A stretch of 8,429 nucleotides of DNA from Cyanothece sp. UBA12306 (lineage in GTDB: Bacteria; Cyanobacteriota; Cyanobacteriia; Cyanobacteriales; Microcystaceae). Under the pieces are notes generated by a model, which worked only from the letters and a program-made list of their open reading frames with translations, made no database searches and was not told the DNA's origin. The position numbers and the translations under genes are program-made. Below are positions 1 through 5,680 of this stretch, in pieces (positions within the stretch are counted from its first letter, which is position 1; every line of letters begins with the position of its first letter). The stretch is taken from contig DLXW01000102.1 of the NCBI GenBank assembly GCA_003448685.1, forward strand, positions 2,348 to 10,776, written 5' to 3'.

Positions 1-1
1 T

Positions 2-280
2 ACTAGCGGGACAGGAAGAGCAGCCAATATTGGTCGTCCTGCTGCGGGTAAGACGGGAACCACTGACTCAGAACGCAATGTTTGGTTTGTTGGTTATGTT
101 CCCCAATTAGCAACTGCGGTTTGGGTTGGAGATGATGCTAACCGCGCTCTCGGAAAAGGGGTTACAGGGGGAGGCGATGCGGCTCCAATTTGGCGCGATT
201 TCATGAAACAAGCGATGCAAAATCAACCTGTTAAGCAATTCCATGCTGCTTCGAAGTTTCCCCGTCCTAAAGCTAAATAG
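2..280 (+). CDS. Class A penicillin-binding protein, C-terminal end (5' truncated by window)
   Basis: This open frame has no start in the window and ends at TAG 278-280, giving the last 92 residues. It reads TGRAANIGRPAAGKTGTT near the beginning, which contains the KTG(T) box of penicillin-binding transpeptidases. It continues with WFVGYVPQLATAVWVGDD and a GGGDAAPIWRDFM segment, the usual end of the transpeptidase domain in bifunctional glycosyltransferase/transpeptidase PBPs. By family, the protein cross-links peptidoglycan on the periplasmic side of the inner membrane. The glycosyltransferase domain and the SxxK and SxN motifs would lie upstream of the window, so class A rather than class B is inferred from the tail. 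The tail after the domain is short and basic. The next gene starts 21 nt downstream on the same strand, so co-transcription is plausible. Confidence 0.9.
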   Translation, partial: TSGTGRAANIGRPAAGKTGTTDSERNVWFVGYVPQLATAVWVGDDANRALGKGVTGGGDAAPIWRDFMKQAMQNQPVKQFHAASKFPRPKAK

Positions 281-287
281 AGCTAAT

Positions 288-292
288 GGGAG
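288..292 (+). promoter_or_regulatory. Ribosome binding site deciding the bestrophin-like start
   Basis: GGGAG lies 9 nt before ATG 302 but only 3 nt before the in-frame TTG at 296. The spacing therefore favours ATG 302 over the longer TTG reading. Confidence 0.5.
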
Positions 293-301
293 AACTTGAC
301 G

Positions 302-1258
302 ATGAAAGCATTATGGAATCAACAAGAACCAAGGGATAATAAAGCTTGGTTTCGCCTTCTCTATCAATGGCGTGGTTCCGTAATCAAGGCTATTATACCA
401 CGAGTTCTTCTGTGTGCAATTTTTAGTTTAGTGGTGACTATTTTCTACGAAAATGGTATTGATTTGGACTTGCCTTTGGAAAGCGGTATTGTTCCTAGTA
501 TTGTTTTGGGTTTATTGTTGGTTTTTCGCACTAATACTGCCTATGAGAGATTTTGGGAAGGACGTAAACTTTGGGGGACTTTAATCAATACGGTGCGCAA
601 TTTAGCTCGTACTATTTGGGTGACAATTAAGGAAAATAAATCAGATGATCGTTTAGAAAAAATTGCTACTTTACGTTTATTAATTGCCTTTGCTGTGGCT
701 ACTAAGCTACACCTGAGATCGGAAAAGGTTAATGAGGAATTAATGGATTTGATGCCTTTAGTTTTGTATGAAAAGCTAAAATTGATGCACCATCCACCTC
801 TAGAGATTGCTTTTTGGATTAGCGACTATCTGCAACAAGAATATGAACGAGGCTGTTTTGATTCTTATCAACTAACAGCTATGTTTAAATTATTAGATAT
901 AATGGTTGATGTTTTGGGAGGGTGTGAACGAATTCTTAAAACTCCCATCCCTCTAGCTTATTCCATCCATTTAAAACAATTAGTCTTTATTTATTGTTTT
1001 ACTTTGCCATTCCAGTTTGTTGATGATTTACAATGGTTAACGGCTCCCTTAGTTTCTTTGATTAGTTTTACGGTGTTTGGTATTGAGGAAATTGGGGTGG
1101 AAATTGAAGATCCTTTTGGGTATGATCCCAATGATTTACCCTTGGATAAAATCTGTGAAACAATGAAAATGAATATCGATGATTTGATTTCTCTAGCTCC
1201 TTGTGTTAGATATGATCAAAACCCTATTAATGATTTAATAGCTGAAAACTATGAATAA
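302..1258 (+). CDS. Bestrophin-like (UPF0187/YneE family) membrane channel protein
   Basis: The product is 318 aa from ATG 302 (320 from the in-frame TTG at 296; residue numbers here count from TTG). A hydrophobic segment at about 33-50 is followed by the family signature FRTNTAYERFWEGRKLWG at 77-94. A central helical region follows, then TPIPLAYSIHLKQL at 216-229, hydrophobic stretches at about 228-262, and EDPFGYDPNDLPLD at 271-284. That order and length match bacterial and plastid bestrophin homologues, which form pentameric anion channels in membranes. Some algal members are linked to bicarbonate or chloride flux in thylakoids, but the ion here is unknown. The gene follows the PBP gene by 21 nt. 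Its last codons overlap the next gene by 8 nt, which suggests translational coupling. The family call is firm and the substrate is not determined. Confidence 0.88.
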   Translation: MKALWNQQEPRDNKAWFRLLYQWRGSVIKAIIPRVLLCAIFSLVVTIFYENGIDLDLPLESGIVPSIVLGLLLVFRTNTAYERFWEGRKLWGTLINTVRNLARTIWVTIKENKSDDRLEKIATLRLLIAFAVATKLHLRSEKVNEELMDLMPLVLYEKLKLMHHPPLEIAFWISDYLQQEYERGCFDSYQLTAMFKLLDIMVDVLGGCERILKTPIPLAYSIHLKQLVFIYCFTLPFQFVDDLQWLTAPLVSLISFTVFGIEEIGVEIEDPFGYDPNDLPLDKICETMKMNIDDLISLAPCVRYDQNPINDLIAENYE

Positions 1259-1790
1259 TCCGACAACTTGGCAAGTTCCTGATAATCTTTCTAATGAACA
1301 GGGCATTGAGTTAGCCTATTCTTTATTAGAACAGATGGAAAATGGACAATTAAACGATGAGGAAATTGAAAAAAGAATTACTGATTTAGCTCAAAGCAGA
1401 ACGGGTGCTAGGAACTTTTTAGGTGCCTATTTAACCAGTAAGAGTAATTTACCAGATTTTCCTTCTATTGTTGTTCTTAATGCTTTAAAATCTTCTCCTG
1501 AAATTGTTAGCGAATTGATGGTTAAAAACCTTGTAATGCCAACAGCTATGGCTATTACTCATCGCCGTAATAATAATGAAGAAAATGCCCAAGGTTCTGA
1601 TAAAGTTTGTGAAAGATCAGCTAAACTAATTCAAGCATTAAATCTCGATTTAATTCGAGAAGAATTACAGAAATTACTTAAAAGTATTACCACAAAAGGA
1701 GGAGAATATCAAGCTTTTTTGTCAAAGTGGGGTTATGATCAAGAACAGTTAGAAGCTATGGAAAAAAAGATCAATCAAGTCTTAAAATGA
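1251..1790 (+). CDS. Hypothetical helical protein, probably coupled to the bestrophin-like gene
   Basis: I do not recognise a family for this 179-aa protein. It has no signal peptide or membrane segment, so it is probably cytoplasmic. It is charged and looks almost wholly alpha-helical, with long E/K/L-rich stretches at about residues 15-50 and 120-178. The middle, TAMAITHRRNNNEENAQGS (about 97-115), is polar and probably a loop. ATG 1251 lies inside the last codons of the bestrophin-like gene (8-nt overlap), with no convincing Shine-Dalgarno of its own; coupling to upstream translation would explain that. The 3' end overlaps the convergent folC gene by 16 nt. Codon use looks like that of its neighbours. 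The long frame, overlap and even composition support a real gene. Function is unknown; a role with the channel is only a guess from position. Confidence 0.7.
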   Translation: MNNPTTWQVPDNLSNEQGIELAYSLLEQMENGQLNDEEIEKRITDLAQSRTGARNFLGAYLTSKSNLPDFPSIVVLNALKSSPEIVSELMVKNLVMPTAMAITHRRNNNEENAQGSDKVCERSAKLIQALNLDLIREELQKLLKSITTKGGEYQAFLSKWGYDQEQLEAMEKKINQVLK

Positions 1791-3013
1791 TTTTTGAGAA
1801 AGTAACCGATTAAATAAAGGGAACCACAGAGAATAACTAACTGATTTTGCTCGTTAATAGCTGTTTCTAATGCTATGGATAAATCTGTAAAAGTTTGGCA
1901 GTTTTTTAGGGTAGGACAAATCTCAATGGCTAAGTTAGATAATTCTTCTATATTTGCTGTTCTTTCGTCAGGAACTGGAACTAAATATAAGTAGTCATCA
2001 GGACGTAATAATTCTTGAAAAATTGCTTCGTGTTCCTTCGTTGATAACATTCCCATAACCCAGGTTATGGGTTGATTTAGATTATCTATATATTGACGTA
2101 AAAATTGTGCTGCTGCACGATTATGCGCTCCATCAATAAGTATAGTAGAATCGTGCCATGTTATCCATTGTAGTCTTCCTAACCATTGGGTTTTTTCCAT
2201 TCCTTTTTCAGTAGCAGTTAAAGGAATATGCCAACCTTTTTGTTGTAGAATTTTGATGGTGGCAATAGCCACTGCTGAATTGATTAACTGACAATCTCCT
2301 AAGAGGGGTAAAGGGTAGTTGATATCTTGATAGGTTGCCCAATTTTCTTGAGTTTTTATGGCTGGGTTTACCCAAACTGAAGGACAGTTTAAAGCTTCAA
2401 TTTGAGATTGAATAACCCTCCCTGCATCTGGGGGAATTTCTCCTAGAACTACGGGACATTCTGATTTGAAAATACCTGCTTTTTCGTAGGCAATATCTGT
2501 TATTTCTGGACCTAATTCTTGACAATGATCGCGACTAATAGAAGTGATTACCGTAACTAAAGGATGATCACAAACATTAGTTGAATCTAATCTTCCTCCT
2601 AATCCTACTTCAATGATGGCAAGATCTACTTTTTGTTGTGCAAAATAAACCCAAGCGATCGCTGTTAATATTTCAAATTTAGTGGGACTTTCTTGATAGC
2701 GATTAATAGTAGTTTTAATTCGTTCAAAAATCAATCTAAAATCGGTTTCCGAAATTGGCTTATTATTAATGCAAATTGACTCCGTTTGATCGATTAGATG
2801 AGGGGAAGTATAAAGCCCAACTTTATAGCCTGCTTCTGTTAAAATTGAGGCAAGATAAGCACAAACAGAACCTTTCCCATTAGTTCCTCCAACATGGATA
2901 ATTGGAATTTGATGATGAGGATTATCTAAGTCTTGTAAAAGGGATTTAATTCGTTGTAATCCAAGATTAATCCCAAAGCGTTCAAATGGTTGTAAAAGAG
3001 AGTTAATAGACAC
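1775..3013 (-). CDS. folC: Bifunctional folylpolyglutamate synthase / dihydrofolate synthase
   Basis: The 412-aa product has the usual length for FolC. It would add L-glutamate to dihydropteroate and to reduced folates in an ATP-dependent, cytosolic step of folate synthesis. The sequence shows FERFGINLGLQRI at 10-22, the P-loop GGTNGKGS at 42-49, VGLGGRLDSTN at 136-146, SRDHCQELG at 160-168, YEKAGIFK at 176-183 and DGAHN at 294-298. This order is that of Mur-ligase-type FolC enzymes, with a central ATPase domain and a C-terminal ligase domain. The start is GTG 3013: an in-frame TAA lies two codons upstream, and the N terminus matches the family, so no longer start is possible. No Shine-Dalgarno is visible. 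The leader runs straight into a heptanucleotide repeat array. The 3' end overlaps the convergent neighbour by 16 nt. The call is secure. Confidence 0.96.
   Translation of the reverse strand: MSINSLLQPFERFGINLGLQRIKSLLQDLDNPHHQIPIIHVGGTNGKGSVCAYLASILTEAGYKVGLYTSPHLIDQTESICINNKPISETDFRLIFERIKTTINRYQESPTKFEILTAIAWVYFAQQKVDLAIIEVGLGGRLDSTNVCDHPLVTVITSISRDHCQELGPEITDIAYEKAGIFKSECPVVLGEIPPDAGRVIQSQIEALNCPSVWVNPAIKTQENWATYQDINYPLPLLGDCQLINSAVAIATIKILQQKGWHIPLTATEKGMEKTQWLGRLQWITWHDSTILIDGAHNRAAAQFLRQYIDNLNQPITWVMGMLSTKEHEAIFQELLRPDDYLYLVPVPDERTANIEELSNLAIEICPTLKNCQTFTDLSIALETAINEQNQLVILCGSLYLIGYFLKNHFKT
2655..2662. repeat. HIP1 octamer
   Basis: GCGATCGC, the highly iterated palindrome of many cyanobacterial genomes, here inside folC. 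Confidence 0.85.
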
Positions 3014-3023
3014 GATTTAATGA

Positions 3024-3072
3024 AGTCAGAAGTCAGAAGTCATTCGTGAGAAGTCAGAAGTTAGAAGTTATT
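3024..3072 (+). repeat. Heptanucleotide tandem repeat (STRR), unit AGTCAGA, 7 units
   Basis: Seven in-register 7-mers run without a gap: AGTCAGA, AGTCAGA, AGTCATT, CGTGAGA, AGTCAGA, AGTTAGA, AGTTATT. The array begins 10 nt upstream of the folC start, so it lies in the folC leader or promoter. Short tandem heptamers of this kind are known from cyanobacterial genomes. A shorter stretch of the same unit recurs at 3216-3235 before the second palindrome copy, and about two units at 3940-3952 run into the last palindrome pair. Confidence 0.8.
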
Positions 3073-3073
3073 A

Positions 3074-3135
3074 GGACATAATAGTATTATGTCCCTACGA
3101 ATAAACTCTTGTAGGGATTTAACAATGTTAAATCC
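3074..3135. repeat. REP/BIME-like pair, copy 1 (tail-to-tail)
   Basis: Two 25-nt modules sit in inverted orientation with their GTAG ends facing inward across 12 nt. The - strand module covers 3098-3074 (GTAG, stem GGACATAAT, 3-nt loop, ATTATGTCC). The + strand module covers 3111-3135 (GTAG, stem GGATTTAAC, loop AAT, GTTAAATCC). Both 9-bp stems are perfect. CCCTAC and GTAGGG can also pair across the spacer, giving an alternative fold. No transposase is present in the window. Confidence 0.8.
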
Positions 3136-3236
3136 GTCTTCTCATTTTCTCACAACATCAAAACTGATTGCCATATTTAATTAAATTATCACCTATAGCA
3201 ATCTTCCAATGATATGTGAGAAGTCAGAAGTTATTA

Positions 3237-3298
3237 GGACATAATAGTATTATGTCCCTACAAATAAACTCTTGCAGGGATTTAACACTGTTAAATCC
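3237..3298. repeat. REP/BIME-like pair, copy 2 (tail-to-tail)
   Basis: This is nearly identical to the pair at 3074-3135, with modules at 3261-3237 (-) and 3274-3298 (+). The + module has GCAG instead of GTAG. Both 9-bp stems remain perfect. The copy is preceded by AGTCAGA-type heptamers, as the first copy is, so the heptamers and the pair were probably copied together. Confidence 0.8.
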
Positions 3299-3322
3299 GT
3301 CTTTTCATTTTCTCACTAATTA

Positions 3323-3384
3323 GGACATAATGGTATTATGTCCCTACAAATAAACTCTTGTAGGGATTTAACACTGTCAAATTT
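3323..3384. repeat. REP/BIME-like pair, copy 3, right module decayed
   Basis: The modules lie at 3347-3323 (-) and 3360-3384 (+). The copy is in tandem with the previous one at an exact 86-bp period (3237 to 3323), including the shared linker ending TTTTCTCACTAAT. The left stem is intact. The right stem has three mismatches (GTCAAATTT instead of GTTAAATCC) and runs directly into the four-helix-bundle pseudogene, so the junction with that gene lies in or next to this arm. Confidence 0.7.
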
Positions 3385-3539
3385 TAAATATTGCTCAAGG
3401 TTCTGTCAATGAATTAGAAACAGATCTTCTTCTATCAGCAAGGATACAATTATGTACGTTTAACGAGATTGAATTGATTATAAATGAACTAAAAGAAGAA
3501 AGCAGAATGATTATTTCTCTTATTAATAAATTAAAATAA
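3372..3539 (+). pseudogene. 5'-truncated S23-type four-helix-bundle protein gene
   Basis: A frame open from 3372 (after an in-frame TAA at 3369) to TAA 3537-3539 has no usable start codon at its beginning. It reads ILNIAQGSVNELETDLLLS followed by a helix that ends ELKEESRMIISLINKLK. That pattern (IAxGSxxELETxLLxA, then a helix ending in SRMIxxLIxKLK) is the C-terminal half of the small four-helix-bundle family first known from 23S rRNA intervening sequences, related to the Avd proteins of diversity-generating retroelements. Full members are about 115-130 aa, so roughly the N-terminal 60 residues are missing. I could not find the missing half in the 3100-3230 stretch on either strand. The break coincides with the third palindromic repeat copy. 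No reverse transcriptase is nearby, so nothing ties it to a retroelement. Confidence 0.65.
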
Positions 3540-3546
3540 TTAAAAA

Positions 3547-3581
3547 CTGTTGCCTGTTGCCTGTTGCCCGTTGCCCGTTAC
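3547..3581 (+). repeat. Heptanucleotide tandem repeat (STRR), unit CTGTTGC, 5 units
   Basis: Five 7-mers in register: CTGTTGC three times, then CCGTTGC and CCGTTAC. The unit is unrelated to the AGTCAGA array about 480 nt to the left. The array separates the two pseudogenes. Confidence 0.85.
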
Positions 3582-3617
3582 CTTATATTTACTATTAATT
3601 TATCATACTTAGTCTAG

Positions 3618-3914
3618 AAGAGCCACAATTTGGCTATTTTGCATGGTGCTAAAAATGAATTAGCGATCGCCGAGAAAGAATACGAGGAAGCCTGAGAGAT
3701 TAGAAGAAACTTAGCCCAAGACAATCCCAGTACCTTTTTGCCCGATGTAGCCATGACAGTTATTAATCTGAGCATTTTCTATGTAGAATCTCAACCCGAA
3801 AAATCAATTGCTTTAGCCCAAGAAACCCTGGAAATTGCACAGCAGTTTCCACAGCTACCAATGGTGCAAAAATATGCAGAAGCTGCGAGGCAAATTTTGG
3901 ATACTTTCAGTTAA
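3618..3914 (+). pseudogene. Tetratricopeptide-repeat protein remnant with internal stop
   Basis: A single frame, open from 3618 to TAA 3912-3914 apart from one TGA at 3693-3695, reads as TPR protein throughout. Before the stop it gives NLAILHGAKNELAIAEKEYEEA, and after it EIRRNLAQDNPSTFLPDVA, INLSIFYVESQPEKSIALAQETL and EIAQQFPQLPMVQKYAEAARQIL. In TPR proteins YEEALEIRRxLA is a common run, so the TGA most likely replaces a leucine codon (TTA or TTG). The 5' part is missing. HIP1 at 3663 lies inside. Related cyanobacterial proteins carry many TPRs behind a signalling or CHAT-type domain, but that part is not here. An ATG at about 3750 could give a short peptide; I do not consider it a gene. 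Confidence 0.7.
3663..3670. repeat. HIP1 octamer
   Basis: GCGATCGC within the TPR remnant. Confidence 0.85.
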
Positions 3915-3951
3915 ACTCTAAAGAGTTGGGCTTTAACGAAGTCAGAAGTCA

Positions 3952-4010
3952 GTAGGGGCTTAATAACATTAAGCCCATTGAGTGCGGGCTTAATATTATT
4001 AAGCCCCTAC
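3952..4010. repeat. REP/BIME-like pair, head-to-head variant
   Basis: Two 25-nt modules have GTAG at the outer ends: 3952-3976 (+) and 4010-3986 (-), separated by 9 nt. Each is GTAG, stem GGGCTTAAT, a 3-nt loop (AAC or AAT), ATTAAGCCC. The whole 59-nt unit is itself a near-perfect inverted repeat, so it can form one long hairpin or two short ones. It ends 28 nt before the aldo/keto reductase ATG and could act on its leader. There is no immediate T-run, so I do not call it a terminator. Confidence 0.8.
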
Positions 4011-4038
4011 AGAAGTTGTTTTTGTATAGAACATTATC

Positions 4039-5220
4039 ATGCAATATAGACGATTTGGTCGTACTGAATTACAAATGCCTGTTTTTTCCTGTGGAGGAAT
4101 GCGCTATCAATATAAATGGCAAGATCTCCCCCTATCAGAAATTACTGAAGAAAATCAACGTAATTTAGAAGCAACCATCCATCGTTCTTTAGAAGTAGGT
4201 ATTAACCATATTGAAACTGCTAGAGCCTATGGTACATCGGAGATTCAATTAGGACAAGTTTTACCTAAATTTGATCGAGATAAATTAATTGTTCAAACTA
4301 AAGTAGTTCCCAAAGAAGGCGTAAAACAATTTCGCCAAATGTTTGATCGAGGATTATCTTTACTGAATTTAGATTACGTAGATTTATTAGGTATTCATGG
4401 CATTAATACCCCAGAAATTCTAGATAATTGTCTTCGTCCAGGGGGTTATTTAGACGAAGCCAGGAAACTGCAATCTCAAGGAAAAGTTAGATTTATTGGT
4501 TTTTCAACCCACGGACCAACAGACGTTATTATAAAAACTATTAAAACCGATTGTTTTGATTATGTTAATCTCCATTGGTATTATATTAATCAAACTAATT
4601 GGGCAGCCATAGAAGCAGCAAATAAACAGGACATGGGAGTCTTTATCATTAGTCCTTCTGATAAAGGAGGTAAACTCTATGCTCCTCCCCCAAAATTAGT
4701 AGAACTATGTCAACCTTTAAGTCCTATAGTATTTAATAATTTATTTTGTCTTTCTCATCCTCAAGTGAATACTTTAAGTGTAGGAGCATCTTGTCCCCAG
4801 GATTTTGATGAACATTTAAAAACTTTATCTTTGTTAGATAACTCCTCAGAAATTCTTCCCAAAATTATCAATCAATTAGAACAAGAAGCTATTAATATTT
4901 TAGGAGAAGAATGGTTTAAAACTTGGCATATTGGCTTACCAAAACCCGAAGAAACACCAGGCAATATTAACATAAAAACAATCCTCTGGCTGAGGAATTT
5001 AGCTCTAGCCTATGATCTTATTGATTATGCAACAATGAGATATAATTTATTAGGAAATGGCGGACATTGGTTTCCCGGTCAAAATGCCAAAAAAGTCGAT
5101 CAATTTGACCTAAAATCTTGCTTAATTAACAGTCCCCATCAAGAGAAAATACCTGATTTTTTACAGGAAACTCATCAACTATTAGGGGGTAAATCTGTTC
5201 AAAGATTATCTCAAGCTTAG
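4039..5220 (+). CDS. Aldo/keto reductase-type oxidoreductase (COG1453-like), without Fe-S cysteines
   Basis: The 393-aa product is probably a cytosolic NAD(P)H-dependent oxidoreductase; its substrate is unknown. The N terminus MQYRRFGRTELQMPVFSCGGMR, the segment GINHIETARAYGTSE (54-68), QTKVVP (86-91), LLGIHG (116-121), GKVRFIGFSTHG (148-159) and VNTLSVGASCPQDFDEHL (243-260) follow the AKR barrel. Catalytic positions are Y64, K88 and H120. The tetrad aspartate position holds E59, as I recall for this subfamily. After about residue 290 there is a C-terminal extension with LPKPEETPGNINIKTIL and RYNLLGNGGHWFPGQNA. In many COG1453 proteins this extension carries a CxxCxxCxxxCP 4Fe-4S motif; no such cysteines are present here. 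No Shine-Dalgarno precedes ATG 4039, but the start matches the family. The gene appears monocistronic, with repeats upstream and non-coding sequence downstream. Confidence 0.9.
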   Translation: MQYRRFGRTELQMPVFSCGGMRYQYKWQDLPLSEITEENQRNLEATIHRSLEVGINHIETARAYGTSEIQLGQVLPKFDRDKLIVQTKVVPKEGVKQFRQMFDRGLSLLNLDYVDLLGIHGINTPEILDNCLRPGGYLDEARKLQSQGKVRFIGFSTHGPTDVIIKTIKTDCFDYVNLHWYYINQTNWAAIEAANKQDMGVFIISPSDKGGKLYAPPPKLVELCQPLSPIVFNNLFCLSHPQVNTLSVGASCPQDFDEHLKTLSLLDNSSEILPKIINQLEQEAINILGEEWFKTWHIGLPKPEETPGNINIKTILWLRNLALAYDLIDYATMRYNLLGNGGHWFPGQNAKKVDQFDLKSCLINSPHQEKIPDFLQETHQLLGGKSVQRLSQA

Positions 5221-5578
5221 TGTATAAGATGTCGAAACAAAAAAATAACTAAAACTTATCAATAATCCTAAAATGTTTTGGTTTCCGTATCACAAAGGCT
5301 GATTTACATAAGTTAACCATTTTTCTCTTTTGCCAGATTTCTTTTGAATTTGCCAGATAATTGACTTTTCGTGATTTTCGTGATATTTTTTTACATGGTA
5401 TGGGTTATTCGTGTATCTAAAAACAAACAAAAATCTCTTTTAAGTACCGTTTGATTAGCTTTTCCCCTCCGAGTCTCTCAGTTAATCTCTAAAATGTGAT
5501 CGCTACCGTTAAACAAATTTTCATTGATTCTCTGGACTGTATATTAAGATTTTTTGACTGCCCTTGACAAAAAAAGAT
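5221..5578. other. Non-coding stretch, nothing recognised
   Basis: I see no gene, RNA or clear terminator here. TTGCCAGAT occurs twice (near 5334 and 5350) and TTCGTGAT twice (near 5367-5385), too short to interpret. A TTGACA at 5564-5569 is followed after 17 nt by TAGTTT, a weak promoter match on + with no gene behind it. Confidence 0.5.
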
Positions 5579-5663
5579 TTAAGTGATAGTTTACAGATTT
5601 CCCATCATCCCTAAATCTTAATGATCAAAAATATGGCAATGGTAAACAGTTTTACCGATAAAA
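5579..5663 (-). pseudogene. C-terminal remnant of a second multicopper oxidase gene
   Basis: Read on the - strand this gives FIGKTVYHCHIFDH, stop, DLGMMGNL, stop, TIT, stop. The live oxidase downstream ends FTGKTVYHCHIFDHEDLGMMGNLEIIS. The type 1/type 3 copper motif HCHxxxH is kept. Both glutamate codons of the family end have become TAA (5618-5620 and 5591-5593), and the terminal stop aligns too (5579-5581). Over 5601-5663 the sequence matches 6485-6547 at 60 of 63 bases. The 22 bases nearest the stop are much more diverged. Everything upstream of the phenylalanine is lost, and 17 nt of unrelated sequence separates this edge from the next palindromic repeat. It cannot be functional. Confidence 0.85.
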
Positions 5664-5680
5664 GCGATCTACGATCTTGT

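Noticed and set aside
296..301. TTG start two codons before ATG 302 for the bestrophin-like gene
   Set aside because: The GGGAG Shine-Dalgarno is only 3 nt from TTG but 9 nt from ATG, so ATG 302 is preferred.
3136..3236. Missing 5' half of the four-helix-bundle gene between repeat copies 1 and 2
   Set aside because: No frame on either strand gives the expected N-terminal helix pattern of that family.
3372..3539. Part of a diversity-generating retroelement (Avd)
   Set aside because: The four-helix-bundle fragment resembles that broad family, but there is no reverse transcriptase, template or variable repeat in the window.
3750..3914. Short independent gene starting at ATG inside the TPR remnant
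   Set aside because: TPR-like sequence continues upstream in the same frame beyond the TGA, so this is the tail of a broken gene.
3074..4010. CRISPR array
   Set aside because: The repeats are self-palindromic pairs with irregular spacing and some tandem linkers, with no regular unique spacers and no cas genes.
3986..4025. Intrinsic terminator before the aldo/keto reductase
   Set aside because: The hairpin is followed by CTACAGAAG before any T-rich run, so it lacks the direct U-tract of an intrinsic terminator.
5564..5592. Promoter TTGACA-17-TAGTTT on the + strand
   Set aside because: The -10 is poor and nothing is encoded downstream on that strand except the antisense of a dead gene; probably chance in AT-rich DNA.
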